Source of the DNA: Coraliomargarita algicola
Lineage (GTDB): Bacteria; Verrucomicrobiota; Verrucomicrobiia; Opitutales; Coraliomargaritaceae
NCBI RefSeq assembly: GCF_033878955.1
Contig: NZ_CP138858.1
Location: 3,127,001 to 3,191,000 of the forward strand
Length of the DNA: 64,000 nt
Direction: 5' to 3'
Under the pieces are notes generated by a model. It searched no databases. It was not told the origin of the DNA and saw nothing but the letters and a program-made list of their open reading frames with translations. Within the stretch, counting starts at the first letter, position 1; every line of letters begins with the position of its first letter. Position numbers and translations under genes: made by a program. Of the stretch, positions 50,884-58,161 are shown in pieces.

Positions 50884-50904
50884 GAATTCACGCTGAGTGA
50901 ATTC
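50884..50904. promoter_or_regulatory. Perfect 21-bp palindrome before the FMN reductase gene
   Basis: GAATTCAC-GCTGA-GTGAATTC, eight-pair arms, placed 27 bases before the ATG. It is a candidate operator for a redox or TetR/MarR-type regulator. A T-run (50909-50914) follows, so it could instead act as a small terminator or attenuator. No regulator gene is adjacent. Confidence 0.4.
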
Positions 50905-50930
50905 TCTCCTTTTTATTCAGATAATTACCA

Positions 50931-51467
50931 ATGATGCCTACCATACTTGCCTTCGGAGCTAGCACCAGCGCTCAGTCTATTAATAAGCAACTCGCTGGAT
51001 ATGCGGCCAATGCAATTCCTGATGCGAATGTTAAATTAATCGATCTCAACGATTTTGCGACGCCGATGTATTCCGTCGATGAGGAAGCCGTGAATGGGAT
51101 TCCTGCAGCAGCGAAAGCTTTCGTTGCCGAGATTGAAGCCGTCGATGCGGTGATTGTGTCTTTGGCTGAGCATAACGGCAGCTATACGGCCGCGTTTAAA
51201 AACCTCTTCGACTGGGGCACTCGGCATAAGCAAAAAGTGTGGTCGGACAAAAAGATGTTGCTACTGAGCACCTCGCCAGGCGGGCGTGGGGGCGCAACTG
51301 TTTTGGCAGCCGCTGCCAGCACATTCCCGCACCTTGGCGGTGATGTGGTCGCGACCTTTTCCCTTCCATCGTTTGCTGACAATTTTTCGACGACTGACGG
51401 CATTCAGAACGAAGATCTGAAAAAGACTTTTGCGCGTAAGCTCGCGGAGTTTCGCGCCTCACTCTAA
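50931..51467 (+). CDS. NAD(P)H-dependent FMN reductase family protein
   Basis: A 178-residue flavodoxin-like oxidoreductase. The N-terminal FMN phosphate loop is ILAFGASTSAQSINKQLAGY (about 4-23), followed by the family's EHNGSYTAAFKNLFDW (about 85-100) and the LLSTSPGGRGGATVL strand and loop. Such proteins reduce FMN, quinones or chromate with NAD(P)H as dimers or tetramers. It ends one base before the stop of the convergent pyrE. Confidence 0.9.
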   Translation: MMPTILAFGASTSAQSINKQLAGYAANAIPDANVKLIDLNDFATPMYSVDEEAVNGIPAAAKAFVAEIEAVDAVIVSLAEHNGSYTAAFKNLFDWGTRHKQKVWSDKKMLLLSTSPGGRGGATVLAAAASTFPHLGGDVVATFSLPSFADNFSTTDGIQNEDLKKTFARKLAEFRASL

Positions 51468-52038
51468 TTAACTGCCAGGCTTGATGGCTTCCGTCCCCTG
51501 TAGTTCCGGTGGGAGCTTGTCGGCTTCGTAGGTGGGGAAGCTGAGCTCGGCCAGACTGTGGTGGGGCACGTCAAAGCTAGTCTTGCCTTGGCTGCGGTCC
51601 ACGATCACGCCGACGGCGACGGGCTCGGCTCCGTGGGCGCGGCATTGTTCCAGTGCTTCGACCACGCGGCCACCGCGGGTGATCACGTCTTCGACGATCA
51701 GCACTTTTTCGCTCGGCTCAAATTTGAAATTGCGGCGTAGTGCCAGTTTGTCGTCCACTTTTTCAAGGAAGACAAAGCGCAGGCCCAGTTGGCGTGCCAC
51801 TTCTTGTCCGATCACCAGGCCGCCCATAGCGGGACCCACCACGGTGGTGGCGCCGTATTTTTTGAGCATCGGCACCATGATTTCGGCCAGACGAGTGACT
51901 TTATCCATATATTGGCAGACTTGGGCGCACTGAAAGAAGTGTGCGCTATGTAGCCCCGAGCGGAGGAGGAAGTGGCCTTCAAGTAAGGCGCCGCTGTCTT
52001 TAAAAATTTGGATAACTTCGTCGTTTTTGAGTACTCAT
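51468..52038 (-). pseudogene. pyrE: Orotate phosphoribosyltransferase with +1 frameshift near the start
   Basis: An OPRT of pyrimidine synthesis (orotate + PRPP to OMP). The frame from an internal ATG at 51908 gives 146 residues with the PRPP motif VLIVEDVITRGG. Upstream, the same frame continues with DEVIQIFKDSGALLEGHF and LLRSGLHS, typical OPRT N-terminus, but meets a stop (TGA at 52035-52037) with no start codon. The natural ATG at 52038 reads ATG AGT ACT CAA and then runs into five A's; with four A's it would enter the correct frame and give a normal 189-residue protein. This is a one-base expansion: real mutation, slippage site or sequencing error. As written, the product would lack 39 N-terminal residues. 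Confidence 0.75.
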
Positions 52039-52063
52039 GCGGCGCAGTGTGCGCCTGATCGGC

Positions 52064-52125
52064 GTAGTGACAAGCTTCCAGCTTGTCGAATTTTGTTGGA
52101 CGACCCGCTGGAAGCTTGTCACTAC
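52064..52125. repeat. GTAG-type REP pair, second copy of the GACAAGCT family
   Basis: It starts GTAGTGACAAGCTTCCAGCT and ends with the inverted GAAGCTTGTCACTAC. The same family occurs at 46293-46362. It lies in the 93-bp gap between divergent pyrE and the LptF/G permease gene, so it covers both promoter regions. Its right end is six bases before the permease ATG. Confidence 0.75.
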
Positions 52126-52131
52126 GTTGAT

Positions 52132-53280
52132 ATGCTTAATTTGCTACATCGCCATATACTTAAAGAGATCCTGGTCGCCACTGGCTTGGCTATGGGGCTC
52201 TTTATTTTTGTGCTGCTGGTGGGGAATGCGCTGCGCGATGTGGCTGAATTGGTGGTCGCAGGGAAGTTGGACTTCTGGGTCTTTCTTAAAGTTTTGGGCC
52301 TGCTGATCCCTTATGTGGCCTCCTTTGCGCTGCCGTTGGGGATGTTGACCGGCACTTTGATTGCGCTGGGGCGCTTGTCGTCGCAGCGGGAAATTACCGC
52401 TATGAAGTCGGCGGGGCTGAGTTTATACCAGATTGCGGCCCCGGTTTTTTTGATCGCTTGCGTGGGCATGGTGGTCGCGGTGGTGGTGAATTTACAGTAT
52501 GCGCCACAGTCGCGTGTCGAGCGTAAGGCGCTGATGGCGAGTGCGCTCACGGATAATCCTGTCGGCTTCATTGAGGAGCGCCGTTTTATTCACGAGTTTC
52601 CCGGTTACGTGATCTATATGGGGGGACGCGATGGCTCGACCATGAAGGACTTTTGGATCTGGGAGCTGGATGCGCAAAAACGGGTGACACTGTTCTTGCG
52701 TGCGGCGGAGGGGGCGCTGGATTTTGACGAGGCGAATAAGGATCTGATTCTGACACTTAAAAATGGCACTGCCGAGAAGCGGGATGCAGATAATCCCGAG
52801 GCTTTCGGAGGAGATATGCCGGATTCTTTGTTTTTTGGCGAATTGCCGATCGCTCTGCCCTTGGATCAATTGTTTGGCGACAGTGATCGTAAGCGCAAGG
52901 TGCGCATTAAAGAGATGACTTTTGCCCAGCTGATGGAACAGCGGCAGGCGGAGTTGGACAAGGAAGCTGAGACCGGGGAGGGGATGACGGAGGAACGGTT
53001 GAAGGTGCAGATGCACATTCAGAAAAATTTTGCTTTGGCATTTTCAGTCTTTTCCTTGGCGGTTTTTGGAGTGCCGCTGGCGATTCAAGTGGGGCGTAAG
53101 GAAACGTATGCCAACCTTGGCATCGCGCTGGTGATCGCCATGAGCTATTACTTTCTGATCATTATGGTCAGTTGGTTAGAAGACTTACCCGCATTGCGTC
53201 CGGATCTATTGATCTGGTTGCCAAATATAATTTTTCAAAGCATTGGCTTTTGGATGATCCGTCGGGCGAGCCGCCACTAA
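52132..53280 (+). CDS. LptF/LptG-family permease
   Basis: A 382-residue inner-membrane subunit of the LptB2FG exporter, which lifts lipopolysaccharide from the inner membrane into the Lpt bridge. It has three N-terminal helices (about 10-30, 55-80, 98-120), a periplasmic beta-jellyroll domain (about 130-270) and three C-terminal helices. Family segments are GNALRDVAELVVAGKLDFW and SFALPLGMLTGTLIALGRLS. Only one of the two permeases is here. The start at 52132 is preferred because the upstream open frame runs through a palindromic repeat. Confidence 0.88.
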   Translation: MLNLLHRHILKEILVATGLAMGLFIFVLLVGNALRDVAELVVAGKLDFWVFLKVLGLLIPYVASFALPLGMLTGTLIALGRLSSQREITAMKSAGLSLYQIAAPVFLIACVGMVVAVVVNLQYAPQSRVERKALMASALTDNPVGFIEERRFIHEFPGYVIYMGGRDGSTMKDFWIWELDAQKRVTLFLRAAEGALDFDEANKDLILTLKNGTAEKRDADNPEAFGGDMPDSLFFGELPIALPLDQLFGDSDRKRKVRIKEMTFAQLMEQRQAELDKEAETGEGMTEERLKVQMHIQKNFALAFSVFSLAVFGVPLAIQVGRKETYANLGIALVIAMSYYFLIIMVSWLEDLPALRPDLLIWLPNIIFQSIGFWMIRRASRH

Positions 53281-53287
53281 TTTAAGG

Positions 53288-54700
53288 ATGAAAGTCCTCG
53301 AAATCCAGAATCCACCCTCGGTGGAAGCGCTCGTGGAGTGCTTCGGACGGCAGCCGCTGTCCTTTGTCTTGGATAGTGCGCAGTCCAATGATGGCTTGGG
53401 GGCCTGGAGTTTTTTTGGCGCGCATCCCTTTCAGACGGTTACTGGAGATCTGGACGATCTGCGCCAGGCGATGCAGGCCTATCCATTGGAATCGCATCCA
53501 GAGATTCCATTCACCGGGGGAGCGGTCGGTTACCTGAGTTACGACTATGGCCGGCGCTTAGAGCGTGTGCCCTGCCTCGCACAAGATGATCGCTCGATTC
53601 CTGATATGTCCTTTGCCCTCTACGATGGTGTGGCGGCACTCAATCACCAGAGCGGAGTGCTGTATTTGATCGGGCATGATGTTCACATGGCTGCGGACGC
53701 GGTGATCGAGCGCCTGCGGTCAATCGTAGGGGCGCGACTTGTCACGCCCGCATCAGAGTCAGCTTGCGTCACCTCCGAGTCGCTTCCGTTTTGCCAAACT
53801 GCGGCGGGCGTCACAAGTGAAGCCCCTACCACGGGCGCCTCGGCGGCCATGCCTGCCTGCCGCGGCGCTTGGCAATGGAACTTTTCAAAGGCCGATTTCT
53901 GCACTGCGGTGCAGCGTGTGCGTGACTATATTGCCAGTGGCGACGTGTATCAGGTGAATCTCTCCCAGCGCGCCCGTTGCACCTTCGAGGGTGACAGCAT
54001 TGCACTGTATCAAGCGCTCCGTCGTGGCAATCCTGCTCCTTACGGGGCCTATCTGGACCTAGGCGACTGGCAGCTCATTTCCACTTCGCCGGAGCAGTTT
54101 TTGCAAAAGCGCGGTCGTGCCTTGGAGACGCGGCCGATTAAGGGCACTCGCCCGCGTGGTGCGAGCGCAGCAGAGGACTTGCAGCAAGCGGCCGCTCTGC
54201 GTGCTTCGGAAAAGGACCGCGCAGAGTTGTTGATGATCGTCGATCTCGAGCGTAATGACCTGGGGCGTATCGCGGAATTTGGCTCGGTGCAGGTCGAGGG
54301 ATTGTATCAGTTGGAGCATTATGCGCGTGTCATTCACCAGACTGCGCGCGTCAAGGCCAGGCTCAGAGAGGGCAAGGATGTCTACGATGCCTTGGCGGCG
54401 CTTTTCCCCGGCGGCTCTATCACCGGCGCGCCCAAAGTGCGTGCGATGGAGATTATCGAAGCGCTCGAGCCCACTCGACGCGGCGCCTATTGTGGCTCCA
54501 TCGGATACATCGGCTTCGATGGCGATGCCGAGTTTAATATCGCCATTCGCAGTTTGCACCTGAAAGCGGGGCAACTTGATTATCAAGTGGGCGGTGGGAT
54601 TGTCTGGGACTCACAGCCAGAGGCCGAATACCAAGAAACCTTAGATAAAGCCCGCGCGATTCGCGAAGCGATTGATCAGTTATGTCAGACATCGTCATAA
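53288..54700 (+). CDS. pabB: Aminodeoxychorismate synthase component I
   Basis: A 470-residue chorismate-using enzyme for 4-aminobenzoate and folate synthesis. The N-terminal domain (about 1-145) is followed by an odd Ala/Thr/Ser-rich stretch at about 147-190, then the catalytic domain with SGDVYQVNLSQRA, TRPIKGTRPRG (the lysine of PIKGT that attacks chorismate), ERNDLGRI and GGSITGAPKVRAMEIIE. The odd stretch is encoded by a palindromic GTAG-type repeat pair (53726-53829) that keeps the frame open. The active-site motifs are intact, so the protein is probably functional. It overlaps pabC by 19 bases. Confidence 0.95.
   Translation: MKVLEIQNPPSVEALVECFGRQPLSFVLDSAQSNDGLGAWSFFGAHPFQTVTGDLDDLRQAMQAYPLESHPEIPFTGGAVGYLSYDYGRRLERVPCLAQDDRSIPDMSFALYDGVAALNHQSGVLYLIGHDVHMAADAVIERLRSIVGARLVTPASESACVTSESLPFCQTAAGVTSEAPTTGASAAMPACRGAWQWNFSKADFCTAVQRVRDYIASGDVYQVNLSQRARCTFEGDSIALYQALRRGNPAPYGAYLDLGDWQLISTSPEQFLQKRGRALETRPIKGTRPRGASAAEDLQQAAALRASEKDRAELLMIVDLERNDLGRIAEFGSVQVEGLYQLEHYARVIHQTARVKARLREGKDVYDALAALFPGGSITGAPKVRAMEIIEALEPTRRGAYCGSIGYIGFDGDAEFNIAIRSLHLKAGQLDYQVGGGIVWDSQPEAEYQETLDKARAIREAIDQLCQTSS
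53726..53829. repeat. GTAG-type REP pair inserted within the pabB coding sequence
   Basis: The left arm 53726-53751 starts GTAGGGGCGCGACTTGTCAC. The right arm 53804-53829 is its inverted partner, ending AAGCCCCTAC. They agree at about 22 of 26 positions, and each also folds on itself (GGGC...GCCC). The 104-bp element encodes residues about 147-181 of PabB, between its N-terminal and catalytic domains. Confidence 0.75.
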
Positions 54701-55500
54701 TATCCCCCACTGAGTGCGTGATGCTCGCGCCGACGGATGCCGGTTTTGCGCACGGCTTCGGGCTCTTTGAAACCATGCGCTATGACGCGGGCCGCCTTTA
54801 TTTTTGGCAGGATCACTGGGCCCGACTGACACGTTCTGCGCGGCACTTTACGCTCGATTTGCCCGCGGAAGCGGCAGTGCTGCGTGCTTTGCGTCAATTG
54901 GTCACGTCCGCGGCGATGCAATCTGGCATTTTGAAACTGTCCCTACTCAAGCATGCGGAGGGCAGCTGTCTCTATGTGTATGCCCGCCCACCGTTGCCGG
55001 CACCCGATCGCCGCTGCTTGTGGCTTGATACGGATTGTCCAATTGGCCGCCGTTCCTTGCTGGCTGGACATAAAACCCACAATTACATGGAGGCCATGTG
55101 CCTGCTGCAGCGCGCACGTGAGCAAGGTTTTTACGATGCCCTACGTCTCGATGACGCAGGCATGCTCGCGGAAACCACCACCGCTAACCTCTTTTTTGTC
55201 AGAGACGGTTGCCTATATACTCCTGCGCTCGATACCGGTATCCTGCCGGGGGTGACGCGTGCCGCGTTGTTGCGCGCCACTGAGTTAGGCATCGTCGAGG
55301 GACGATTCACTCCCGATGATTTGTTCGAGGCTGAGGCGGTCTTCGTGACTAATGCGACTCATGGCGTGCAAATCGTCGAGGGCATCGATGGTTTTAGTGG
55401 GGATCGCCGCCTTGATTTGACTGGCGCTTCGCAGGCTTGTCAGGCGATAGAGTCAGTGCTGGTACGGGCTCAGGCCGAACGGGCCTATCAACTCATTTGA
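54682..55500 (+). CDS. pabC: 4-amino-4-deoxychorismate lyase (class IV aminotransferase fold)
   Basis: A 272-residue PLP enzyme that splits pyruvate from aminodeoxychorismate to give 4-aminobenzoate, the step after PabB. It has FAHGFGLFETMRYDAGRLY near the start, the PLP lysine in GHKTHNYMEAM (about 130) and the phosphate-binding ETTTANLFFV and GILPGVTRAALL. Overlap with pabB indicates translational coupling. A D-amino-acid or branched-chain aminotransferase is the other reading of the fold, but the pabB context decides. Confidence 0.9.
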   Translation: MSDIVIISPTECVMLAPTDAGFAHGFGLFETMRYDAGRLYFWQDHWARLTRSARHFTLDLPAEAAVLRALRQLVTSAAMQSGILKLSLLKHAEGSCLYVYARPPLPAPDRRCLWLDTDCPIGRRSLLAGHKTHNYMEAMCLLQRAREQGFYDALRLDDAGMLAETTTANLFFVRDGCLYTPALDTGILPGVTRAALLRATELGIVEGRFTPDDLFEAEAVFVTNATHGVQIVEGIDGFSGDRRLDLTGASQACQAIESVLVRAQAERAYQLI

Positions 55501-55572
55501 AAAAACGCTTTACACTCGCCTGCTTTTCTGGCTCTTTCCAGCCTTTCCACTAATTTCAACAGCAATTTACAC

Positions 55573-55668
55573 ATGGGTAACCTCAAGAAAAAACGCCGTC
55601 TCAAGATGAACAACCACAAACGCCGCAAGCGTTTGAAGTCCAATCGCCACAAGAAGCGCACTTGGTAG
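55573..55668 (+). CDS. 31-residue ribosomal-type basic protein (AURKAIP1/COX24, mS38/bS22-like)
   Basis: A tiny highly basic protein, MGNLKKKRRLKMNNHKRR and onward, ending NRHKKRTW; 18 of 31 residues are Lys, Arg or His. The KKRR...KM...HKRRKRLK...RHKK pattern is that of the AURKAIP1/COX24 (DUF1713) domain, the bacterial counterpart of mitochondrial small-subunit protein mS38 and mycobacterial bS22. It should bind near the decoding site of the 30S subunit. It lies 72 bp after pabC, followed by a strong terminator. Too short for ordinary gene finders. Confidence 0.85.
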   Translation: MGNLKKKRRLKMNNHKRRKRLKSNRHKKRTW

Positions 55669-55714
55669 TGTGTCACTGGTGTATTGGTAAGATCACTGGA
55701 TAATCAATTTCTAC

Positions 55715-55748
55715 AAACGACTCTCCCTCGCAGGAGAGTCGTTTTTTT
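55715..55748 (+). terminator. Rho-independent terminator after the small basic protein gene
   Basis: A perfect 12-pair stem counting the A/T pairs (55715-55726 with 55732-55743), a five-base loop CTCGC followed by A and a run of seven T. It is one of the best terminators in the window. Confidence 0.9.
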
Positions 55749-55754
55749 ATGTGC

Positions 55755-55963
55755 GGTGAACTCGCGCTACGCGAGGTCTCCGCGTTGCGTCAGCTCGCCG
55801 GCCAGGCGCGGCTAATCCGCCAGCAGACGCGACTAGCGTCGCATCGCTACCCGAGATGTGGTTTTCGTAGCGAACTCGCGCTAGCGAGGTCTCTGCAGTG
55901 CGTCAGCTCGCCAGCTAGGGGCGGCTAATTCGCCAGCAGACGCGACTGGCGTCGCGTCGCTAC
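55755..55963. repeat. Tandem pair of BIME-like palindromic elements upstream of the Wadjet operon
   Basis: Two copies about 97 bp long with a 114-bp period (55755-55850 and 55867-55963). The second opens GTAGCGAACTCGCGCTAGCG and closes GACTGGCGTCGCGTCGCTAC. Each holds two hairpins in inverted orientation: GAACTCGC-GCTA-GCGAGGTC and, on the other strand, GTAGC-GACGCGAC-GCCA-GTCGCGTC. A degraded third copy trails to about 56014. The same family occurs at 27730-27808. The 385-bp gap before jetA holds nothing else except the terminator above and a likely promoter. Confidence 0.75.
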
Positions 55964-56018
55964 ACAAACTGTGCCGAGCGCCTCACTACGCGAGTTATAC
56001 ACAGTGCATCGCTACAGA

Positions 56019-56048
56019 TTGACAGCTCACCGACTCTTCAACTTTCTG
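56019..56048 (+). promoter_or_regulatory. Candidate promoter of the jet operon, possibly leaderless
   Basis: A perfect TTGACA (56019-56024), 18 bases, then TTTCTG (56043-56048) six bases before the jetA ATG. The -10 match is poor, but the same TTGAC...TTTCT arrangement precedes the tRNA gene at 62999. No Shine-Dalgarno lies before the ATG. If used, transcription would start at or next to the start codon. Confidence 0.35.
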
Positions 56049-56053
56049 GTGCG

Positions 56054-57490
56054 ATGTCTTCGATTTTCGATCCCTATTTTGCCAAGAGCCCGACGCTGAA
56101 ATTACTGCGTAGCCCGAGCGCTTGCTTTGTGTTGGGCTTCTTTTTTGTGAGTTTTAAGGAAAATGGTCTGACGCAAATTCCGGAAGAGGACTTGGAGGCG
56201 CTCTTGGATCGGCATTTGCAGGAGGCTCGCGCGGCAGAGCCCGATGCGATGCCGCGGGATGCGAAATACTATTTGACCCAGTGGTGCGAGGAGAGTCATC
56301 GACTCTTGCAGAAGCGTTTCGTGGAGGCGCAGAACAGCTATGTGTATCAACTCACGCAGTTTAGTGAGAAGGCGCTGGCCTGGGTGGAGGACTTGCGGCG
56401 CGGGGATCGACGTGGCTATACCACCTCGGATTCTCGTTTTACCCGTATTGTCTCGGAGTTGCGTCGCATTGAGCGCGAGACGAATGCTAACCCGGAGGCG
56501 CGACGCAAGGAGTTGTTGAAGCAGCGCGATGAGATCGATGCGGAACTGCAGCAAATCCGCGAGACGGGCAAGGTCGACACGCTGGATCCGGCAGCAGTCA
56601 AGGATGCGCTGCACGATTTGGAGACCGACATCGACGAATTTTTGAGCGACTTTCGCTCGATTGAGGAGACTTTCCGCGAGCAAGCGCGCGACATTCAGAA
56701 TTTATATCTAGAGCAGCAACTCTCGAAGGGAGACCTGGTGGCCCATGTGTTGGACGCCGACGAGGCGCTGCGGAATCGAGATCAGGGCCGCAGTTACTTC
56801 GGCTTTCGTGAGTCGATTACCTCGGTCGAGAATCGCGAGGAACTGCTGGCACTGGCGAAACGCGCAGCCGAGCTGGCACAGACGCATGAGCTGGACGCGC
56901 ACGTTTTCCAACAATTGCCCAAGCGTCTCTACGATGAAGTGTCGAGCGTCGCTGGAATTTACCGCCGCATCTCGGGGCAACTGCGTCGTGTGGTGGAGGA
57001 GCAGACTTCGCAACAGACGCGCTACTTAATGGAATTGCTGGCTGAGGTGCGCTCCTTGGCCAATGCCTGTGGCGATTTGCCTGCCGATGAGGCATTGCAC
57101 CATTGGGAAGAGCCCGTTCGTTTTAACAATTTCATGGAAGTTGGCACTTGGGAAGCCCCGGAGTCGACGCGTTTCGAAGAGATCGATCCGGACGAGGCGA
57201 GGAGCGTGGCTTCCTTGAAGGATGCGTTGGGCCGTATTGGTAAACCGCTGAATTTGCCGAAGTATCGCAAACGCTTGACCGAGGTCTTAGAAGCGCAGCC
57301 ACAGGTAAGCCTGCGCGAGTTGGTGGAGCGCTATCCGATCGAGTCGGGCATCGTGGATGTGGTCGCCTATGTCGCGGTTGCGGGCGAGGGCTCGCAGAAT
57401 GTCTTTTACCCCGAAACCATGCAGATTGACTTAAAGCGCGAAGTGCAACCGCGCTATGCTGAACTTGAGAAAATCGTCTTTATAAAATGA
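56054..57490 (+). CDS. jetA: Wadjet protein JetA, kleisin-like subunit (DUF3375, type I)
   Basis: A 478-residue MukF-like kleisin that bridges the JetC heads and binds JetB. The opening IFDPYFAKSPTLKLLRSPSACF is shown in part as FAKSPTLKLLRSP, a winged-helix start typical of DUF3375. The middle (about 105-330) is rich in long charged helices (RRKELLKQRDEIDAELQQIR), and a C-terminal winged-helix segment has LVERYPIESGIVDVVAY. It is the first gene of a four-gene operon with the jetB start overlapping its stop (ATGA, 57487-57490). Order, family and overlap make the call firm. A GTAG-repeat cluster lies just upstream. Confidence 0.94.
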   Translation: MSSIFDPYFAKSPTLKLLRSPSACFVLGFFFVSFKENGLTQIPEEDLEALLDRHLQEARAAEPDAMPRDAKYYLTQWCEESHRLLQKRFVEAQNSYVYQLTQFSEKALAWVEDLRRGDRRGYTTSDSRFTRIVSELRRIERETNANPEARRKELLKQRDEIDAELQQIRETGKVDTLDPAAVKDALHDLETDIDEFLSDFRSIEETFREQARDIQNLYLEQQLSKGDLVAHVLDADEALRNRDQGRSYFGFRESITSVENREELLALAKRAAELAQTHELDAHVFQQLPKRLYDEVSSVAGIYRRISGQLRRVVEEQTSQQTRYLMELLAEVRSLANACGDLPADEALHHWEEPVRFNNFMEVGTWEAPESTRFEEIDPDEARSVASLKDALGRIGKPLNLPKYRKRLTEVLEAQPQVSLRELVERYPIESGIVDVVAYVAVAGEGSQNVFYPETMQIDLKREVQPRYAELEKIVFIK

Positions 57491-58161
57491 ATCCGTCCGT
57501 CATCACAATTCGTCACGTCATCGTTCAACTGGTGCGTGGACCACTCTATCAGGAAGAGACAGAGTCCTGGGCTCGTTTGTTGCGCGACCGCCATCAGGTC
57601 GAATCACATTTCCATCTGATGGGCCTGGACCTCGTCGTGGATGAGGACGCGGGCTACGCCTTTCTGCGCAATGAAGATACGAGCGAAGAAGAGGAAGAGC
57701 CGTCCGAGAGTCACGAGGGCGAAGCGCCGCTGCCACGATTGATGCGTCGCACGCCGCTGTCTTTTCTGCCGACGGTGCTGTTGACGGAGCTGCGCGAGCG
57801 CTTGCTGCGGCATGATCAATCCACCGATGGCACCGATTATCTCTACCTGGAATTTCGCGATATTCTGGAGTTTATGCGCCCCTATTGTGGCGAGACCGGT
57901 AACGAGCAAAAGATCGAGAAAAAGGTCAAAGCCGCCGTGGCACGCTTGGCGGAATTGTCCGCCCTGCGTCAAGTGCCCAACCGTAGCGAGGTGATCTATC
58001 GCGTCGAGCCGATCCTGCGGGCCAAGCTGCCTGTCGACCAGATCGAGGCGATTCGCAATCGTTTGAAAGCACACTTGGGCCAAGAGGATGTCGCCGAGGA
58101 TGCGACGGAGGATGCCGACGAAGGCGAGATTGAAGCAACAGAGGAGGACGCAGAGGTATGA
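57487..58161 (+). CDS. jetB: Wadjet protein JetB, KITE/MukE-like subunit (DUF4194)
   Basis: A 224-residue MukE-like dimeric KITE protein that sits on the JetA kleisin and contacts DNA. The start is MNPSVITIRHVIVQLVRGPL with YQEETESWARLLRDR; a winged-helix segment follows with HFHLMGLDLVVDEDAGYAFL and, after an acidic linker at about 62-78 (EEEEEPSESHEGE), LPTVLLTELRERLL. The last 20 residues are again almost all Asp, Glu and Ala. It overlaps jetA and jetC by four bases on each side, so stoichiometry is probably set by coupled translation. Confidence 0.93.
   Translation: MNPSVITIRHVIVQLVRGPLYQEETESWARLLRDRHQVESHFHLMGLDLVVDEDAGYAFLRNEDTSEEEEEPSESHEGEAPLPRLMRRTPLSFLPTVLLTELRERLLRHDQSTDGTDYLYLEFRDILEFMRPYCGETGNEQKIEKKVKAAVARLAELSALRQVPNRSEVIYRVEPILRAKLPVDQIEAIRNRLKAHLGQEDVAEDATEDADEGEIEATEEDAEV

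Noticed and set aside
55755..56053. Integrase or transposon ends for the Wadjet cassette
   Set aside because: The repeats are hairpin elements of a dispersed family, not matching ends on both sides, and no recombinase gene is present.
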